Positions 51,580 through 59,499 of a DNA stretch of 64,000 nucleotides are shown here, piece after piece. The position numbers and the translations under genes are program-made. This DNA comes from Aestuariibaculum suncheonense (GTDB lineage Bacteria > Bacteroidota > Bacteroidia > Flavobacteriales > Flavobacteriaceae): positions 1-64,000 of the forward strand of contig NZ_JACVXC010000003.1 in assembly GCF_014596935.1 (NCBI RefSeq), written 5' to 3'. How positions within the stretch are numbered: position 1 is the stretch's first letter; every line of letters begins with the position of its first letter. Below the pieces are notes generated by a model. It was given only the letters and a program-made list of their open reading frames with translations, had not been told where the DNA came from and made no database searches.

Positions 51580-52170
51580 ATGATTATGCAATACGATAAT
51601 ATACAGGATTCTATCTTAGTAAGTAATTACATTAAAGGTGACGAAAGTGCTCTGGAAATTCTTATAAACAGGCACAAACAAAAAATTTACAGTTTTATTT
51701 TCTCCAAAGTTTACGACAGAGATGTAGCTGAAGATATTTTTCAGGATACGTTTATTAAAGTGATACGTACTTTAAAACGTGGCGCTTACAACGAAGAAGG
51801 TAAATTTCTGCCTTGGGTAATGCGTATTTCACATAATCTAGTAATTGACTACTTCAGAAAAAACAATCGTATGCCAAAATTCGACAATACAGATGAATTT
51901 AATATTTTTTCTGTATTAGGTGATAATAGCCTAAATGCTGAAAAAAGCATTATTAAAGAACAAGTTGAAAATGATGTAAGACGTTTGGTTGAAGAACTTC
52001 CAGATGATCAGAAACAAGTATTGTTAATGCGTATTTACGATGATTTAAGCTTTAAAGAAATTTCAGATAAAACAGGTGTAAGTATTAATACAGCTTTAGG
52101 GCGTATGCGTTATGCTTTAATTAACCTAAGAAAAATAATTGACAAGCATAATATTATTTTAACGAATTAA
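51580..52170 (+). CDS. ECF-type RNA polymerase sigma factor
   Basis: 196 residues. Sigma region 2 (~10-85) contains DRDVAEDIFQDTFIKVIRTL and LPWVMRISHNLVIDYFRK; region 4 (~130-190) contains LPDDQKQVLLMRIYDDLSFKEISDKTGVSINTALGRMRYALINLRK. It uses the housekeeping-type promoter upstream. No anti-sigma gene with a membrane segment follows; instead a 48-residue ORF lies 57 bp downstream, before the terminator. Start could be ATG 51580 or 51586. Confidence 0.9.
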   Translation: MIMQYDNIQDSILVSNYIKGDESALEILINRHKQKIYSFIFSKVYDRDVAEDIFQDTFIKVIRTLKRGAYNEEGKFLPWVMRISHNLVIDYFRKNNRMPKFDNTDEFNIFSVLGDNSLNAEKSIIKEQVENDVRRLVEELPDDQKQVLLMRIYDDLSFKEISDKTGVSINTALGRMRYALINLRKIIDKHNIILTN

Positions 52171-52227
52171 TGCAATAAACTGATTTTTGCCACGTTAATA
52201 ATTTGTATTCATCCTTAAATTAATATA

Positions 52228-52374
52228 ATGGCAAAACTTTACTCTGAAAATTCTATTAAAAAATCGAATGTAATGGAACCAAGAGAAGAAACGATAAGAT
52301 TTCTTCTTGATTATTCAAAGGCTTTAAGTGTTATAAATTGTAATAAAAAGAAGTTTGAAGCGCTTCTGAATTAA
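52228..52374 (+). CDS. 48-residue conserved-looking ORF after the sigma factor
   Basis: ATG 52228 to TAA 52374. The product begins MAKLYSENSIKK and continues with a helix-forming part, EETIRFLLDYSKALSV and KKFEALLN, without membrane segment. It ends 6 bp before a strong terminator that closes the sigma-factor transcript, so the two genes share an mRNA. A role as small partner of the sigma factor is possible, but unproven. Confidence 0.6.
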   Translation: MAKLYSENSIKKSNVMEPREETIRFLLDYSKALSVINCNKKKFEALLN

Positions 52375-52380
52375 GTTGGA

Positions 52381-52404
52381 AAGTCCTAATGAAAATTAGG
52401 ACTT
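52381..52404. terminator. Perfect 10-bp hairpin terminator overlapping the nth 3' end
   Basis: AAGTCCTAAT (52381-52390) pairs perfectly with ATTAGGACTT (52395-52404), then TTTTT. The nth stop codon (52396-52398) lies within the hairpin. Confidence 0.9.
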
Positions 52405-53064
52405 TTTTGATTTATAATAATCGTCTATCACAGACTTTCTTCCTATAGTTTTGGTAATAATGTCTTTATCTAAATCCCAGCCTCGGGCAGGTGAATATTC
52501 GCGTCCGTACCATATAATTTGAAGATGTAAGTCATTCCACAATTCCATAGGAAATAAACGTTTAGCATCTTTCTCGGTTTGAACAACACTTTTACCGTTG
52601 CTTAAATTCCAACGATACATTAATCTGTGAATATGTGTATCCACCGGAAATGCAGGAATTCCAAAAGCCTGTGACAATACAACACCGGCGGTTTTATGCC
52701 CAACAGCTGGTAATTCTTCTAAATCTTCAAAATTCTGAGGCACTTCACCATTATGCTTTTCAATCAGGATTTTAGATAAACCATGAATCCCTTTACTTTT
52801 CATAGGAGACAGACCAACAGGTTTAATGATTTCACGAATTTCATCAACCGTTAATTTCACCATATCATAAGGATTATCAGCTTTTTCAAATAGCAGAGGA
52901 GTAATTTGATTCACGCGAACATCGGTACTTTGTGCAGACATCAGTACGGCTATTAATAAGGTGTAAGGATCTTTGTGATCTAAAGGCACTGGAATGGTTG
53001 GATATAATTCTTTTAGGGTTGTTATTACAAATTCAATCTTTTGTTCCTTGGTCATAAATTGCAT
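52396..53064 (-). CDS. nth: Endonuclease III-like DNA glycosylase lacking the iron-sulfur loop
   Basis: 222 residues from ATG 53064. Helix-hairpin-helix LPAVGHKTAGVV with catalytic Lys124 and Asp142 in FPVDTHIHRL fit E. coli Nth (Lys120, Asp138). The C-terminal region that in E. coli holds the four Cys of the [4Fe-4S] cluster reads WYGREYSPARGWDLDKD and has no cysteine. The enzyme should remove oxidised pyrimidines as a bifunctional glycosylase/AP lyase. The start at TTG 53082 is rejected since it overlaps a TAACTTTG -7 element; ATG 53055 is a further alternative. Confidence 0.9.
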   Translation of the reverse strand: MQFMTKEQKIEFVITTLKELYPTIPVPLDHKDPYTLLIAVLMSAQSTDVRVNQITPLLFEKADNPYDMVKLTVDEIREIIKPVGLSPMKSKGIHGLSKILIEKHNGEVPQNFEDLEELPAVGHKTAGVVLSQAFGIPAFPVDTHIHRLMYRWNLSNGKSVVQTEKDAKRLFPMELWNDLHLQIIWYGREYSPARGWDLDKDIITKTIGRKSVIDDYYKSKKS

Positions 53065-53079
53065 AATTTTGTAGAAAAG

Positions 53080-53087
53080 CAAAGTTA
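53080..53087 (-). promoter_or_regulatory. -7 element of nth
   Basis: The minus strand reads TAACTTTG, an exact TAnnTTTG match, ending 16 bp before ATG 53064. Confidence 0.5.
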
Positions 53088-53142
53088 ATATATCTATTGT
53101 ATTACGCTTTGTAAATGGATTTAAATTGTAAAAATTATATAG

Positions 53143-53598
53143 ATGAATACATTAAAAGTAGGTGATGTTGTTCCTAATTTTTCTTCAACAGACGAACAAG
53201 GAAACACTATTACATTAAATGATTATAAAGGAAAAAAACTAATCGTATTTTTTTACCCAAAAGCAAGTACACCGGGTTGTACGGCTGAAGCCTGTAATCT
53301 TAGAGATAACTATGAAGTCTTAAAAGATAAAGGATACGAACTATTAGGAGTAAGTGCCGATAGTGCTAAGCGCCAAAGTAATTTTAAAGATAAATATGAA
53401 TTTCCTTTTCCGTTATTAGCAGATGAAGATAAAACAGTAATTAATACTTTTGGTGTATGGGGCCCAAAGAAATTTATGGGGCGCGAGTATGACGGTATTC
53501 ATCGCATGACCTTTATTATTGATGAAAACGGAGTGGTAGAACGTGTGATAGATAAAGTAAAAACGAAAGACCACGCTGCTCAAATTTTAGAGGCTTAG
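53143..53598 (+). CDS. bcp: Thioredoxin-dependent thiol peroxidase (BCP/PrxQ)
   Basis: 151 residues. Peroxidatic Cys46 and resolving Cys51 in TPGCTAEACNLRD show the PrxQ pattern with both cysteines in one helix. The DEQGNTITLNDYKGKKLIVFFYPK and GVWGPKKFMGREYDGIHRMTFIID segments are typical. It reduces hydrogen and organic peroxides with thioredoxin in the cytoplasm. Divergent from nth, with 78 bp between the starts, so both DNA and peroxide damage genes share a regulatory gap. Confidence 0.95.
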   Translation: MNTLKVGDVVPNFSSTDEQGNTITLNDYKGKKLIVFFYPKASTPGCTAEACNLRDNYEVLKDKGYELLGVSADSAKRQSNFKDKYEFPFPLLADEDKTVINTFGVWGPKKFMGREYDGIHRMTFIIDENGVVERVIDKVKTKDHAAQILEA

Positions 53599-53612
53599 AT
53601 TAAAATATTCCA

Positions 53613-53646
53613 TAAAAAAAGCAGCTATTTAAGCTGCTTTTTTTTA
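53613..53646. terminator. Bidirectional terminator after bcp
   Basis: AGCAGCT (53620-53626) pairs with AGCTGCT (53632-53638), flanked by A7 and T8 runs, between convergent genes. Confidence 0.9.
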
Positions 53647-53663
53647 TTTCTATATATGAAAAA

Positions 53664-55127
53664 TTACTTTCTTTTTCTGATTAAGGTTAGTGGTTTTCTA
53701 GAGTAGCCAAATAATCTGTAATCTTTGATTAATTCTGCAGTTCCATCAGGTACCATATCTTCCCAACCGCTTTCTCCGCTTGCAATCATATTTAAAATTT
53801 CTCTGGAGAAAATATTCATGATGGTTGGGTCGTATTCCTCAATATCTATTACTTTACCGTTGTATTTAAAGAACTTATATAATTCTTTCATACGAGGATA
53901 CACTTTTAAGTTTTCACTGGTAATTAATTCTCCGGTTTCTTGATCGTGCATAGGATATAAATATACTTTTAAATCCTTGAAGAATAATTTACCAAAAGCC
54001 TCAAGTATACCACCACTTAAATGTCTGTAATATTTCTCGTCAAAAATATCGACTAGGTTGCTAACGCCCATTGCTAATCCCATTCTGGATTTGGTATAGT
54101 TAGAGAAATATTCAACAACTTTGTAGTACTCCTGGAAATTTGAAATCATTACCGAATGTCCTAGGGCACAAAGTAAATCTGCTCTATCGATAAAATCCTG
54201 TTCATCAATTTCTCCTTCAGCTCGTAAGTTAGATAAGGTAATTTCGAAAACAACTTCGGTTTTTTCTTTATCAACTTTATTTTCTTTGATAAACATCTCA
54301 TATGATTTCTCATACATCTCCATGTTTACCTTAGTTACCGGTCTGAAACTTCCACGAAGTGCTAATATATTTTTCTTGTAGAATACTTTTGCAGGTAAAA
54401 CGTTAGTTCCGTCAGGCCCAAACATTACGGCATCGGTCATCCCGTTTTTAACCAGTTGTAAACTCATTAAACGGTTGTCTACATTCTTAAAAACTGGACC
54501 AGAAAAGTTTATGGTGTCAATTTCTAAACGGTCTTTATCTAAATGATCATATAAATAACGAAGTAATTTTTTAGGCTCGTTATATTTATAAAAAGCACCG
54601 TAAATTAAGTTAGTTCCTAAAACACCAAGCGTCTCTTGCTGCAGTCTGGCGTCGTTTTCTTTAAAACGAAGATGTAAAATAATTTCGTTATAATCGCCTC
54701 CAGCCTCAACCTGGTATTTAATGCCCACCCAACCGTGGCCTTTAAATTGTTTCGCAAAATCGATAGTTGCTACTGTATTAGCATAGGTAAAGAATATTTT
54801 ATTCGGATTTTTTTCACGCGTTAAACGATTCTCCATAAGATTCATCTCATGGGTCAACATTTTTCTTAAACGTGCTTCGGTTACATAACGTCCATCATCT
54901 TCTGCACCATATATAGCGTCACTAAAATCTTTATCGTAAGCCGACATTGCCTTTGCTATTGTTCCAGAAGCACCCCCAGCTCTAAAAAAATGTCTACATG
55001 TTTCTTGTCCGGCACCAATTTCGGCGAACGTCCCGTAAATATTTTCGTTTAAGTTAATTCGAAGCGCTTTAGTTTTTAACGAAGGAATATCATCAAATTC
55101 TCTATCACCTTTTATGCTTATTTCCAT
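53664..55127 (-). CDS. Large conserved protein of unknown function
   Basis: 487 residues, cytoplasmic by lack of signal or membrane segments. Conserved-looking stretches are YGTFAEIGAGQETCRHFFRAGGASG near residue 35 (cut at GAGQE and GGASG), DDGRYVTEARLRKML, FVFKNVDNRLMSLQLVKNGMTDAVMFGPDG and DLLCALGHSVMISNFQEYY. The glycine-rich GAGQE region suggests nucleotide or cofactor binding, but no family function is known to me. Database labels such as TonB receptor for this type do not fit: no signal peptide, plug or barrel is present. It is divergent from the MBL-fold gene. Confidence 0.75.
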   Translation of the reverse strand: MEISIKGDREFDDIPSLKTKALRINLNENIYGTFAEIGAGQETCRHFFRAGGASGTIAKAMSAYDKDFSDAIYGAEDDGRYVTEARLRKMLTHEMNLMENRLTREKNPNKIFFTYANTVATIDFAKQFKGHGWVGIKYQVEAGGDYNEIILHLRFKENDARLQQETLGVLGTNLIYGAFYKYNEPKKLLRYLYDHLDKDRLEIDTINFSGPVFKNVDNRLMSLQLVKNGMTDAVMFGPDGTNVLPAKVFYKKNILALRGSFRPVTKVNMEMYEKSYEMFIKENKVDKEKTEVVFEITLSNLRAEGEIDEQDFIDRADLLCALGHSVMISNFQEYYKVVEYFSNYTKSRMGLAMGVSNLVDIFDEKYYRHLSGGILEAFGKLFFKDLKVYLYPMHDQETGELITSENLKVYPRMKELYKFFKYNGKVIDIEEYDPTIMNIFSREILNMIASGESGWEDMVPDGTAELIKDYRLFGYSRKPLTLIRKRK

Positions 55128-55156
55128 AGGTTTTTAGGTTAATTTCTATAAAGGAG

Positions 55157-55185
55157 TAAAGATATTAAATAAGTGAGTGAAACAA
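55157..55185 (-). promoter_or_regulatory. Promoter of the 53664-55127 gene
   Basis: On the minus strand TTG (55185-55183), an 18-bp spacer and TATCTTTA (55164-55157, 7 of 8 matches) precede the start by about 30 bp. Confidence 0.5.
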
Positions 55186-55196
55186 AAAAACATTCT

Positions 55197-55204
55197 TATT
55201 TTTG
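55197..55204 (+). promoter_or_regulatory. -7 element of the MBL-fold gene
   Basis: TATTTTTG matches TAnnTTTG fully and lies inside the longer reading frame from GTG 55173. It therefore supports the downstream start at TTG 55224. Confidence 0.5.
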
Positions 55205-55223
55205 TGATAAACTTAAGAATCTA

Positions 55224-55985
55224 TTGGAAGTAACTTTTCTCGGTACCGGCACATCTCAGGGAGTTCCTATTATAGGAAGTGACCACCCTGTTTGTTTAAG
55301 TAAAAACCCCAAAGACAAACGATTAAGAGTTTCTGTTTTAGTAGAATGGGATAATTATACTTATGCTGTAGATTGCGGGCCAGATTTTAGATACCAAATG
55401 CTTCGATCTGGTTGTAAAAGAATAGATGGTATTGTATTCACACACGAACATGCCGATCATGTGGCCGGGCTTGATGATATTCGTCCGTTTTATTTCAGGC
55501 AAGGCGACATTCCCATTTATGCCCATAAGCGTGTTTTAAAGTCTTTAGTGAAGAAGTATGATTATATTTTCGCTACCAAAAACAAATACCCAGGAGCACC
55601 TGGGGTTATCGCAAACCGAATTAAAAACAAACCGTTTCAGTTAAAGAATTTAGAAGTTATCCCTATAAACGGGAAACATGGTGATTTACAGGTATTCGGA
55701 TTTAGGTTTGGGGATTTTGCATACTTAACCGACATGAAAACGATTAAAGACAAGGAGGTAGAAAAAATTAAAAACGTAAAAGTTTTAGTGGTGAATGCGT
55801 TACGTCACGAGCCACACTATTCGCATTTTAATTTAGATGAAGCTCTAGACTTTATTAAAAAGGTAAATCCGGAAAAAGCATATTTAACTCATATTAGTCA
55901 TTTGTTAGGTTTTCACGAAGAAGTAGAAAAAGCATTGCCAGAAAACGTATTTTTGGCGTATGATGAATTACAAATTACCATTTAA
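55224..55985 (+). CDS. MBL-fold metal-dependent hydrolase (PhnP-like)
   Basis: 253 residues from TTG 55224 (reads MEVTFLGTGTSQG in translation). Metal-binding motif THEHADH is near residue 76, with further ligands in INGKHGD, LTDMKT and LTHISH. It is close to PhnP and other phosphodiesterases with a TSQGVP start and the SDHPVCLS segment. Cytoplasmic. A GTG start at 55173 would add 17 residues not expected for the family and would overlap the -7 element. It precedes the next gene by 10 bp and is probably co-transcribed with it. Confidence 0.85.
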   Translation: MEVTFLGTGTSQGVPIIGSDHPVCLSKNPKDKRLRVSVLVEWDNYTYAVDCGPDFRYQMLRSGCKRIDGIVFTHEHADHVAGLDDIRPFYFRQGDIPIYAHKRVLKSLVKKYDYIFATKNKYPGAPGVIANRIKNKPFQLKNLEVIPINGKHGDLQVFGFRFGDFAYLTDMKTIKDKEVEKIKNVKVLVVNALRHEPHYSHFNLDEALDFIKKVNPEKAYLTHISHLLGFHEEVEKALPENVFLAYDELQITI

Positions 55986-55995
55986 AAAATAAAAG

Positions 55996-56496
55996 ATGAA
56001 GCAAAGAATTTTCATGTATTTGTTTGTGTTTACCATGTTATTGGTGCTATTTCAGTTTGTTAACTCGAAACGTGTGTTTGAAGATATGAATAAAAACATA
56101 GGCGATTATAAGGAACAGTTGCAGCAATACAAAGATTCCTTAGTGAATATGCAGCATGAAATAACAGATTTATCACATTTCAATTTAAAAAGAAATGAAG
56201 ATGCTATTAGTTATTTTGAAAATCAAGGATATAACGTTAGTGAATTGATTCCGGTTATAAAAGATGAATTATATAAACTGAATGAAACTAGAGATGAACA
56301 CCCAATTGTACCTTATGCTGCAAGCGAAGGAAAACGCATGATGATTAACACTATAAAGTTATTAAATCATAAATGGATTATTGCCGATTTTACCGATGGC
56401 AAGTATTGGGGTGAAATGTTTTTGACCTACTATATAAATGAAGATCAACAAATAGAATTTAATGTTGTCGAGTCGTTTTTGTATCCATTCGATTAA
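55996..56496 (+). CDS. Membrane-anchored protein of unknown function
   Basis: 166 residues. One N-terminal membrane segment (FMYLFVFTMLLVLFQFV, about 6-22), then a coiled-coil-like helix (28-62, MNKNIGDYKEQLQQYKDSLVNMQ in heptad style) and a compact C-terminal part (~95-166, RMMINTIKLLNHKWIIADFTDG and GEMFLTYYINEDQQIEF). The soluble part should face the periplasm. Function unknown. Second gene of the MBL-fold unit. Confidence 0.7.
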   Translation: MKQRIFMYLFVFTMLLVLFQFVNSKRVFEDMNKNIGDYKEQLQQYKDSLVNMQHEITDLSHFNLKRNEDAISYFENQGYNVSELIPVIKDELYKLNETRDEHPIVPYAASEGKRMMINTIKLLNHKWIIADFTDGKYWGEMFLTYYINEDQQIEFNVVESFLYPFD

Positions 56497-56581
56497 TTAA
56501 TGTTGTTCGATAATGAAGTTTTAACATTTCGAAATTAAACTTCATTTTCCTTTAATACTCATATTCCTAGACTGAGTCTAT

Positions 56582-56950
56582 TTAGTTTACACGGTAGGCG
56601 ATTCCTTTTTGTTTTTTGGTTTCGCCAACATACGAGTATTCGTAAGTATATGAAGTGTCGGTGGTCGTTAAGATTTTTAAATGAATATCTTTTCGTTCAG
56701 CCATGTTTTTCGGATTGATGGTTTTAAAAATAACTTCACAATCATTAATCCATCGTAAAGACGAAGAATCCACCTTATTATTATAAGTTTCCACCTGAAG
56801 ATTTTCGGTACGCCTAAATGTCGATTTAAATAATTCTCCATTAATAGAGACTTCACTATAATATGCTCCGGTTTTATAATCGCTGCAATTACGTGTGGTT
56901 TCAAAACAGCTAAACAAGCTTAAAAAGGTTAGAGCGTACAAAAATTTCAT
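56582..56950 (-). CDS. Small putative lipoprotein
   Basis: 122 residues. Leader of 13 residues ending in SLFSC, with Cys14 as the possible lipid site. The mature part is beta-rich, with SDYKTGAYYSEVSINGELFKSTFRR, LRWINDCEVIFKTINP and YTYEYSYVGETKKQKGIAYRVN. No catalytic motif; similar short lipoproteins occur widely in Flavobacteriaceae. It follows the XRE gene by 58 bp on the same strand. Confidence 0.65.
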   Translation of the reverse strand: MKFLYALTFLSLFSCFETTRNCSDYKTGAYYSEVSINGELFKSTFRRTENLQVETYNNKVDSSSLRWINDCEVIFKTINPKNMAERKDIHLKILTTTDTSYTYEYSYVGETKKQKGIAYRVN

Positions 56951-57007
56951 CTGAACGAATTATAAGGTTTTTAAAATTTGAAGCAAAGGTACTAAACAAT
57001 CTTAATT

Positions 57008-57427
57008 TTAATTATGATAGTTCTTAAAAGTACCGTCTGAATAAAAAACAACAATACGCTCTATAGTTTTGTTATTTGTATTTTCAGAAAATATTTTTTC
57101 CTCTGTGAGATTTACGGGCGCTTTAGGAATTGGAGGTGCATTTACCTCCGGTTGACTTTCTACAGGTGTTTTTTCCAAAGGAGATGGTTTAGTTTCCTTT
57201 TTCGCAGGAAAACTGCCTTTGCCATTTAACAACCAATACAACTCAACTTCAGGATAAGCAGAAAGTATTTTAAGGACAAATTCTAAACTGGGTTTATTTC
57301 GACCAGATAAAATATGGGAGATGCTAGAGCGTTGCACTCCAATCTTTTCTGCAAAGGAAGAGGCTGATTCGCCATAAAAATTGATGACTCTCTCTAACCG
57401 TAGGGTGAATTCTTCTGTGTTTATCAT
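57008..57427 (-). CDS. XRE-family transcriptional regulator
   Basis: 139 residues from ATG 57427. The HTH spans ~5-60: RLERVINFYGESASSFAEKIGVQRSSISHILSGRNKPSLEFVLKIL, cut by its helices, with recognition helix VQRSSISHILSGR. A Pro/Lys/Glu-rich linker (75-110) and a short C-terminal beta hairpin (RIVVFYSDGTFKNY) follow. A GTG at 57439 is in frame but forms part of the -7 element, so it is not the start. Three ACATTTGT sites lie at its promoter, suggesting autoregulation, and four more lie in front of the divergent M14 gene. Confidence 0.88.
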   Translation of the reverse strand: MINTEEFTLRLERVINFYGESASSFAEKIGVQRSSISHILSGRNKPSLEFVLKILSAYPEVELYWLLNGKGSFPAKKETKPSPLEKTPVESQPEVNAPPIPKAPVNLTEEKIFSENTNNKTIERIVVFYSDGTFKNYHN

Positions 57428-57437
57428 TGTAAATTTC

Positions 57438-57746
57438 ACAAATGTATACTGTGTTACAAATGTAATAAAAATTTATTTATAGTATACATTTGTGTACAAA
57501 AAAAGCTGAGAAATTGTAAAATAATATAAAGTATTACTTTAATAAAAATATCTTATATTGCTGAAAAGTAAACTTTTAATATGTATTTTTATTTCTCAGT
57601 TAAACAACTTGAGTTTTTAGGCGTAATAAGTCTTAAATAACTACATAACCCTGTTTACAAATGTATACAATTATTTCGTTCGCCTTGTTTACATTTGTAA
57701 ATCATCAATTGTTCACATTTGTGAATTATTAAATACTTACATTTGT
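57438..57746. promoter_or_regulatory. Seven-copy ACATTTGT operator array between XRE and M14 genes
   Basis: The 8-mer ACATTTGT or its complement occurs at 57438, 57456, 57486, 57657, 57691, 57715 and 57739. Most copies are extended into palindromes, such as TTACAAATGTAA (57454-57465), TTTACATTTGTAAA (57688-57701) and TTCACATTTGTGAA (57712-57725). The copies at 57439-57446 (minus) and 57738-57745 (plus) read TACATTTG, a full -7 consensus, in front of the two divergent genes. A repressor bound there would block both. The 334-bp gap has no gene. Confidence 0.65.
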
Positions 57747-57761
57747 CAACAAAATAATAGC

Positions 57762-58895
57762 ATGCAATTAGATATCATAAAATCACTTTTCTTAAACAAC
57801 AAAGAGACACGCTTAAGTCATCGATATATTACCAATAATCATATTAAACCAGTTTTAGATTCCTTAAGCAATCAATTAAATATTGAAACTATCGGACAAT
57901 CTGTTTTAAAAGACGATATCTATGCATTTAAAATTGGCAGCGGGCAAAAACGCATTTTTATGTGGTCACAAATGCACGGTAATGAATCGACTACAACAAA
58001 GGCTTTGTTTGATTTAACCAACACCTTATTAAGCAACGATTTTAGTGTTAAGCACATTTTAGAAGGCTGCACTTTCTATATAATACCTATCTTAAATCCT
58101 GACGGCGCCAAGGCCTACACGCGAATCAATGCTAATGAAGTGGATTTGAACAGGGATGCTCAGAACTTAACTCAACCGGAAAGTTTGGTATTGAAAGCTG
58201 CTTTTGATGCTTTTAAGCCTCATTATTGCTATAATTTACATGGACAAAGAACAATATTTAGTGCAGGAAATGCTGAAAAATCGGCTACAGTATCGTTTTT
58301 ATCTCCAGCTCAAGATCAGGAATGCACTATAACTCCAAACAGAAAAGTGGCTATGGAGATTATTAGTGTAATGAATGAAGCTTTACAGAAAGAGATTCCT
58401 GGGCAAGTAGGTGTGTATGATGATGCTTTTAACTTAAACTGTGTTGGAGATACATTTCAAAGTGAAAATATACCAACCATTTTATTTGAAGCGGGGCATT
58501 ATCATGAGGATTACGCCAGAGAAAAAACACGTGAGTTAATTTATATCTCTTATTTAACGTCGTTCGATTACATCGCAAAAAATGAGGTTACAGGTGAGAA
58601 ATATGAATCCTATTTGCAGATTCCTGAGAATGAAAAATTGTTTTTTGATGTTATTATTAGAAATTCTTTAAGAGGAGATATTGGCATCATGTTTCAGGAG
58701 CGCTTAGTTAACGACGAAGTGGTTTTTGTTCCTAGAGTTGATAAAATTGATGATTTGAAAGATTTTTATGCGCATAAAACGATTCTAGCCAATGGTTTAG
58801 AAGTGTTAAATGTTAACGAAAATCCTATTGAACTAGGCAGCGAAAACGTTTTCGTGATAGTAAATAATGAAAAAATCTCATTATTTCCGAAATAA
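57762..58895 (+). CDS. M14-family zinc carboxypeptidase-like protein
   Basis: 377 residues, without signal peptide. Zinc ligands His72 and Glu75 in MHGNEST and His160 in NLHGQR; Asn130-Arg131 in DLNRDAQ binds the substrate carboxylate; the catalytic Glu243 lies in LFEAGHYHED. This fits the M14 succinylglutamate desuccinylase/peptidase fold. About 100 residues at the C-terminus form an additional beta domain (~285-377). It cleaves a C-terminal residue or an acyl-amino acid in the cytoplasm. Four ACATTTGT sites precede it, so control by the XRE regulator is likely. Confidence 0.85.
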   Translation: MQLDIIKSLFLNNKETRLSHRYITNNHIKPVLDSLSNQLNIETIGQSVLKDDIYAFKIGSGQKRIFMWSQMHGNESTTTKALFDLTNTLLSNDFSVKHILEGCTFYIIPILNPDGAKAYTRINANEVDLNRDAQNLTQPESLVLKAAFDAFKPHYCYNLHGQRTIFSAGNAEKSATVSFLSPAQDQECTITPNRKVAMEIISVMNEALQKEIPGQVGVYDDAFNLNCVGDTFQSENIPTILFEAGHYHEDYAREKTRELIYISYLTSFDYIAKNEVTGEKYESYLQIPENEKLFFDVIIRNSLRGDIGIMFQERLVNDEVVFVPRVDKIDDLKDFYAHKTILANGLEVLNVNENPIELGSENVFVIVNNEKISLFPK

Positions 58896-58933
58896 ACCCT
58901 ATTAATTATGTATTATTTTTAAGGAAATTGTAT

Positions 58934-58941
58934 TATTTTTG
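58934..58941 (+). promoter_or_regulatory. -7 element of the Lrp-type regulator gene
   Basis: TATTTTTG is an exact TAnnTTTG match, 24 bp upstream of the start codon. Confidence 0.5.
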
Positions 58942-58965
58942 CTTTATACTTAAGAATAATTAATT

Positions 58966-59445
58966 ATGGGGAAAATTAAATTAGACGAGATTGATCACCA
59001 AATCCTTGATATGTTAATCGATAACACTAGGATTCCGTTTACAGACATTGCTAAGAAATTATTAATATCGGCAGGTACCGTGCACGTAAGAGTGAAAAAA
59101 ATGGAAGAACATGGAATTATTAAAGGTTCTTCTTTAATGTTAGATTATAAAAAATTAGGGTATTCTTTCATCGCTTATGTTGGAGTATTTTTAAATAAGA
59201 CTTCAGAAACTAAATTTGTTTTAGAAAGAATAAATGAAATACCGTTTGTTACTGTAGCACATATTACAACAGGGAAATTTAATGTTTTCTGTAAAATCCG
59301 TGCAAAAAGTACAGAGCATGCAAAAGAAGTTATCTTTATGTTAGATGATATTGAAGGTGTTTACAGGACTGAAACTATGATATCACTGGAAGAAAGCATT
59401 AACGATAAAAAACGATTAATGCATACTATTTTTAACGATATGTAA
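58966..59445 (+). CDS. Lrp/AsnC-family transcriptional regulator
   Basis: 159 residues. N-terminal HTH (~5-60): LDEIDHQILDMLIDNTRIPFTDIAKKLLISAGTVHVRVKKMEEHGII, cut here at its helices, and a C-terminal RAM ligand-binding domain (~70-150) with FIAYVGVFLNK, FVTVAHITTGKFNVFCKI and YRTETMISLEE. Such proteins respond to amino acids. It has its own promoter and a strong terminator; amino acids released by the M14 peptidase upstream could be its ligand, but this is speculative. Confidence 0.92.
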   Translation: MGKIKLDEIDHQILDMLIDNTRIPFTDIAKKLLISAGTVHVRVKKMEEHGIIKGSSLMLDYKKLGYSFIAYVGVFLNKTSETKFVLERINEIPFVTVAHITTGKFNVFCKIRAKSTEHAKEVIFMLDDIEGVYRTETMISLEESINDKKRLMHTIFNDM

Positions 59446-59464
59446 GCTTAATTGTCTAAAATAT

Positions 59465-59499
59465 AAAAAAAGCGCTGATTGAAAATCAGCGCTTTTTTT
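59465..59499. terminator. Bidirectional terminator between lrp-type gene and UDP-sugar dehydrogenase
   Basis: GCGCTGATT (59472-59480) pairs perfectly with AATCAGCGC (59484-59492), flanked by A7 and T7 runs. Confidence 0.93.

Noticed and set aside
53664-55127. TonB-dependent receptor label sometimes given to this protein type
   Set aside because: No signal peptide, plug, TonB box or barrel strands are seen.
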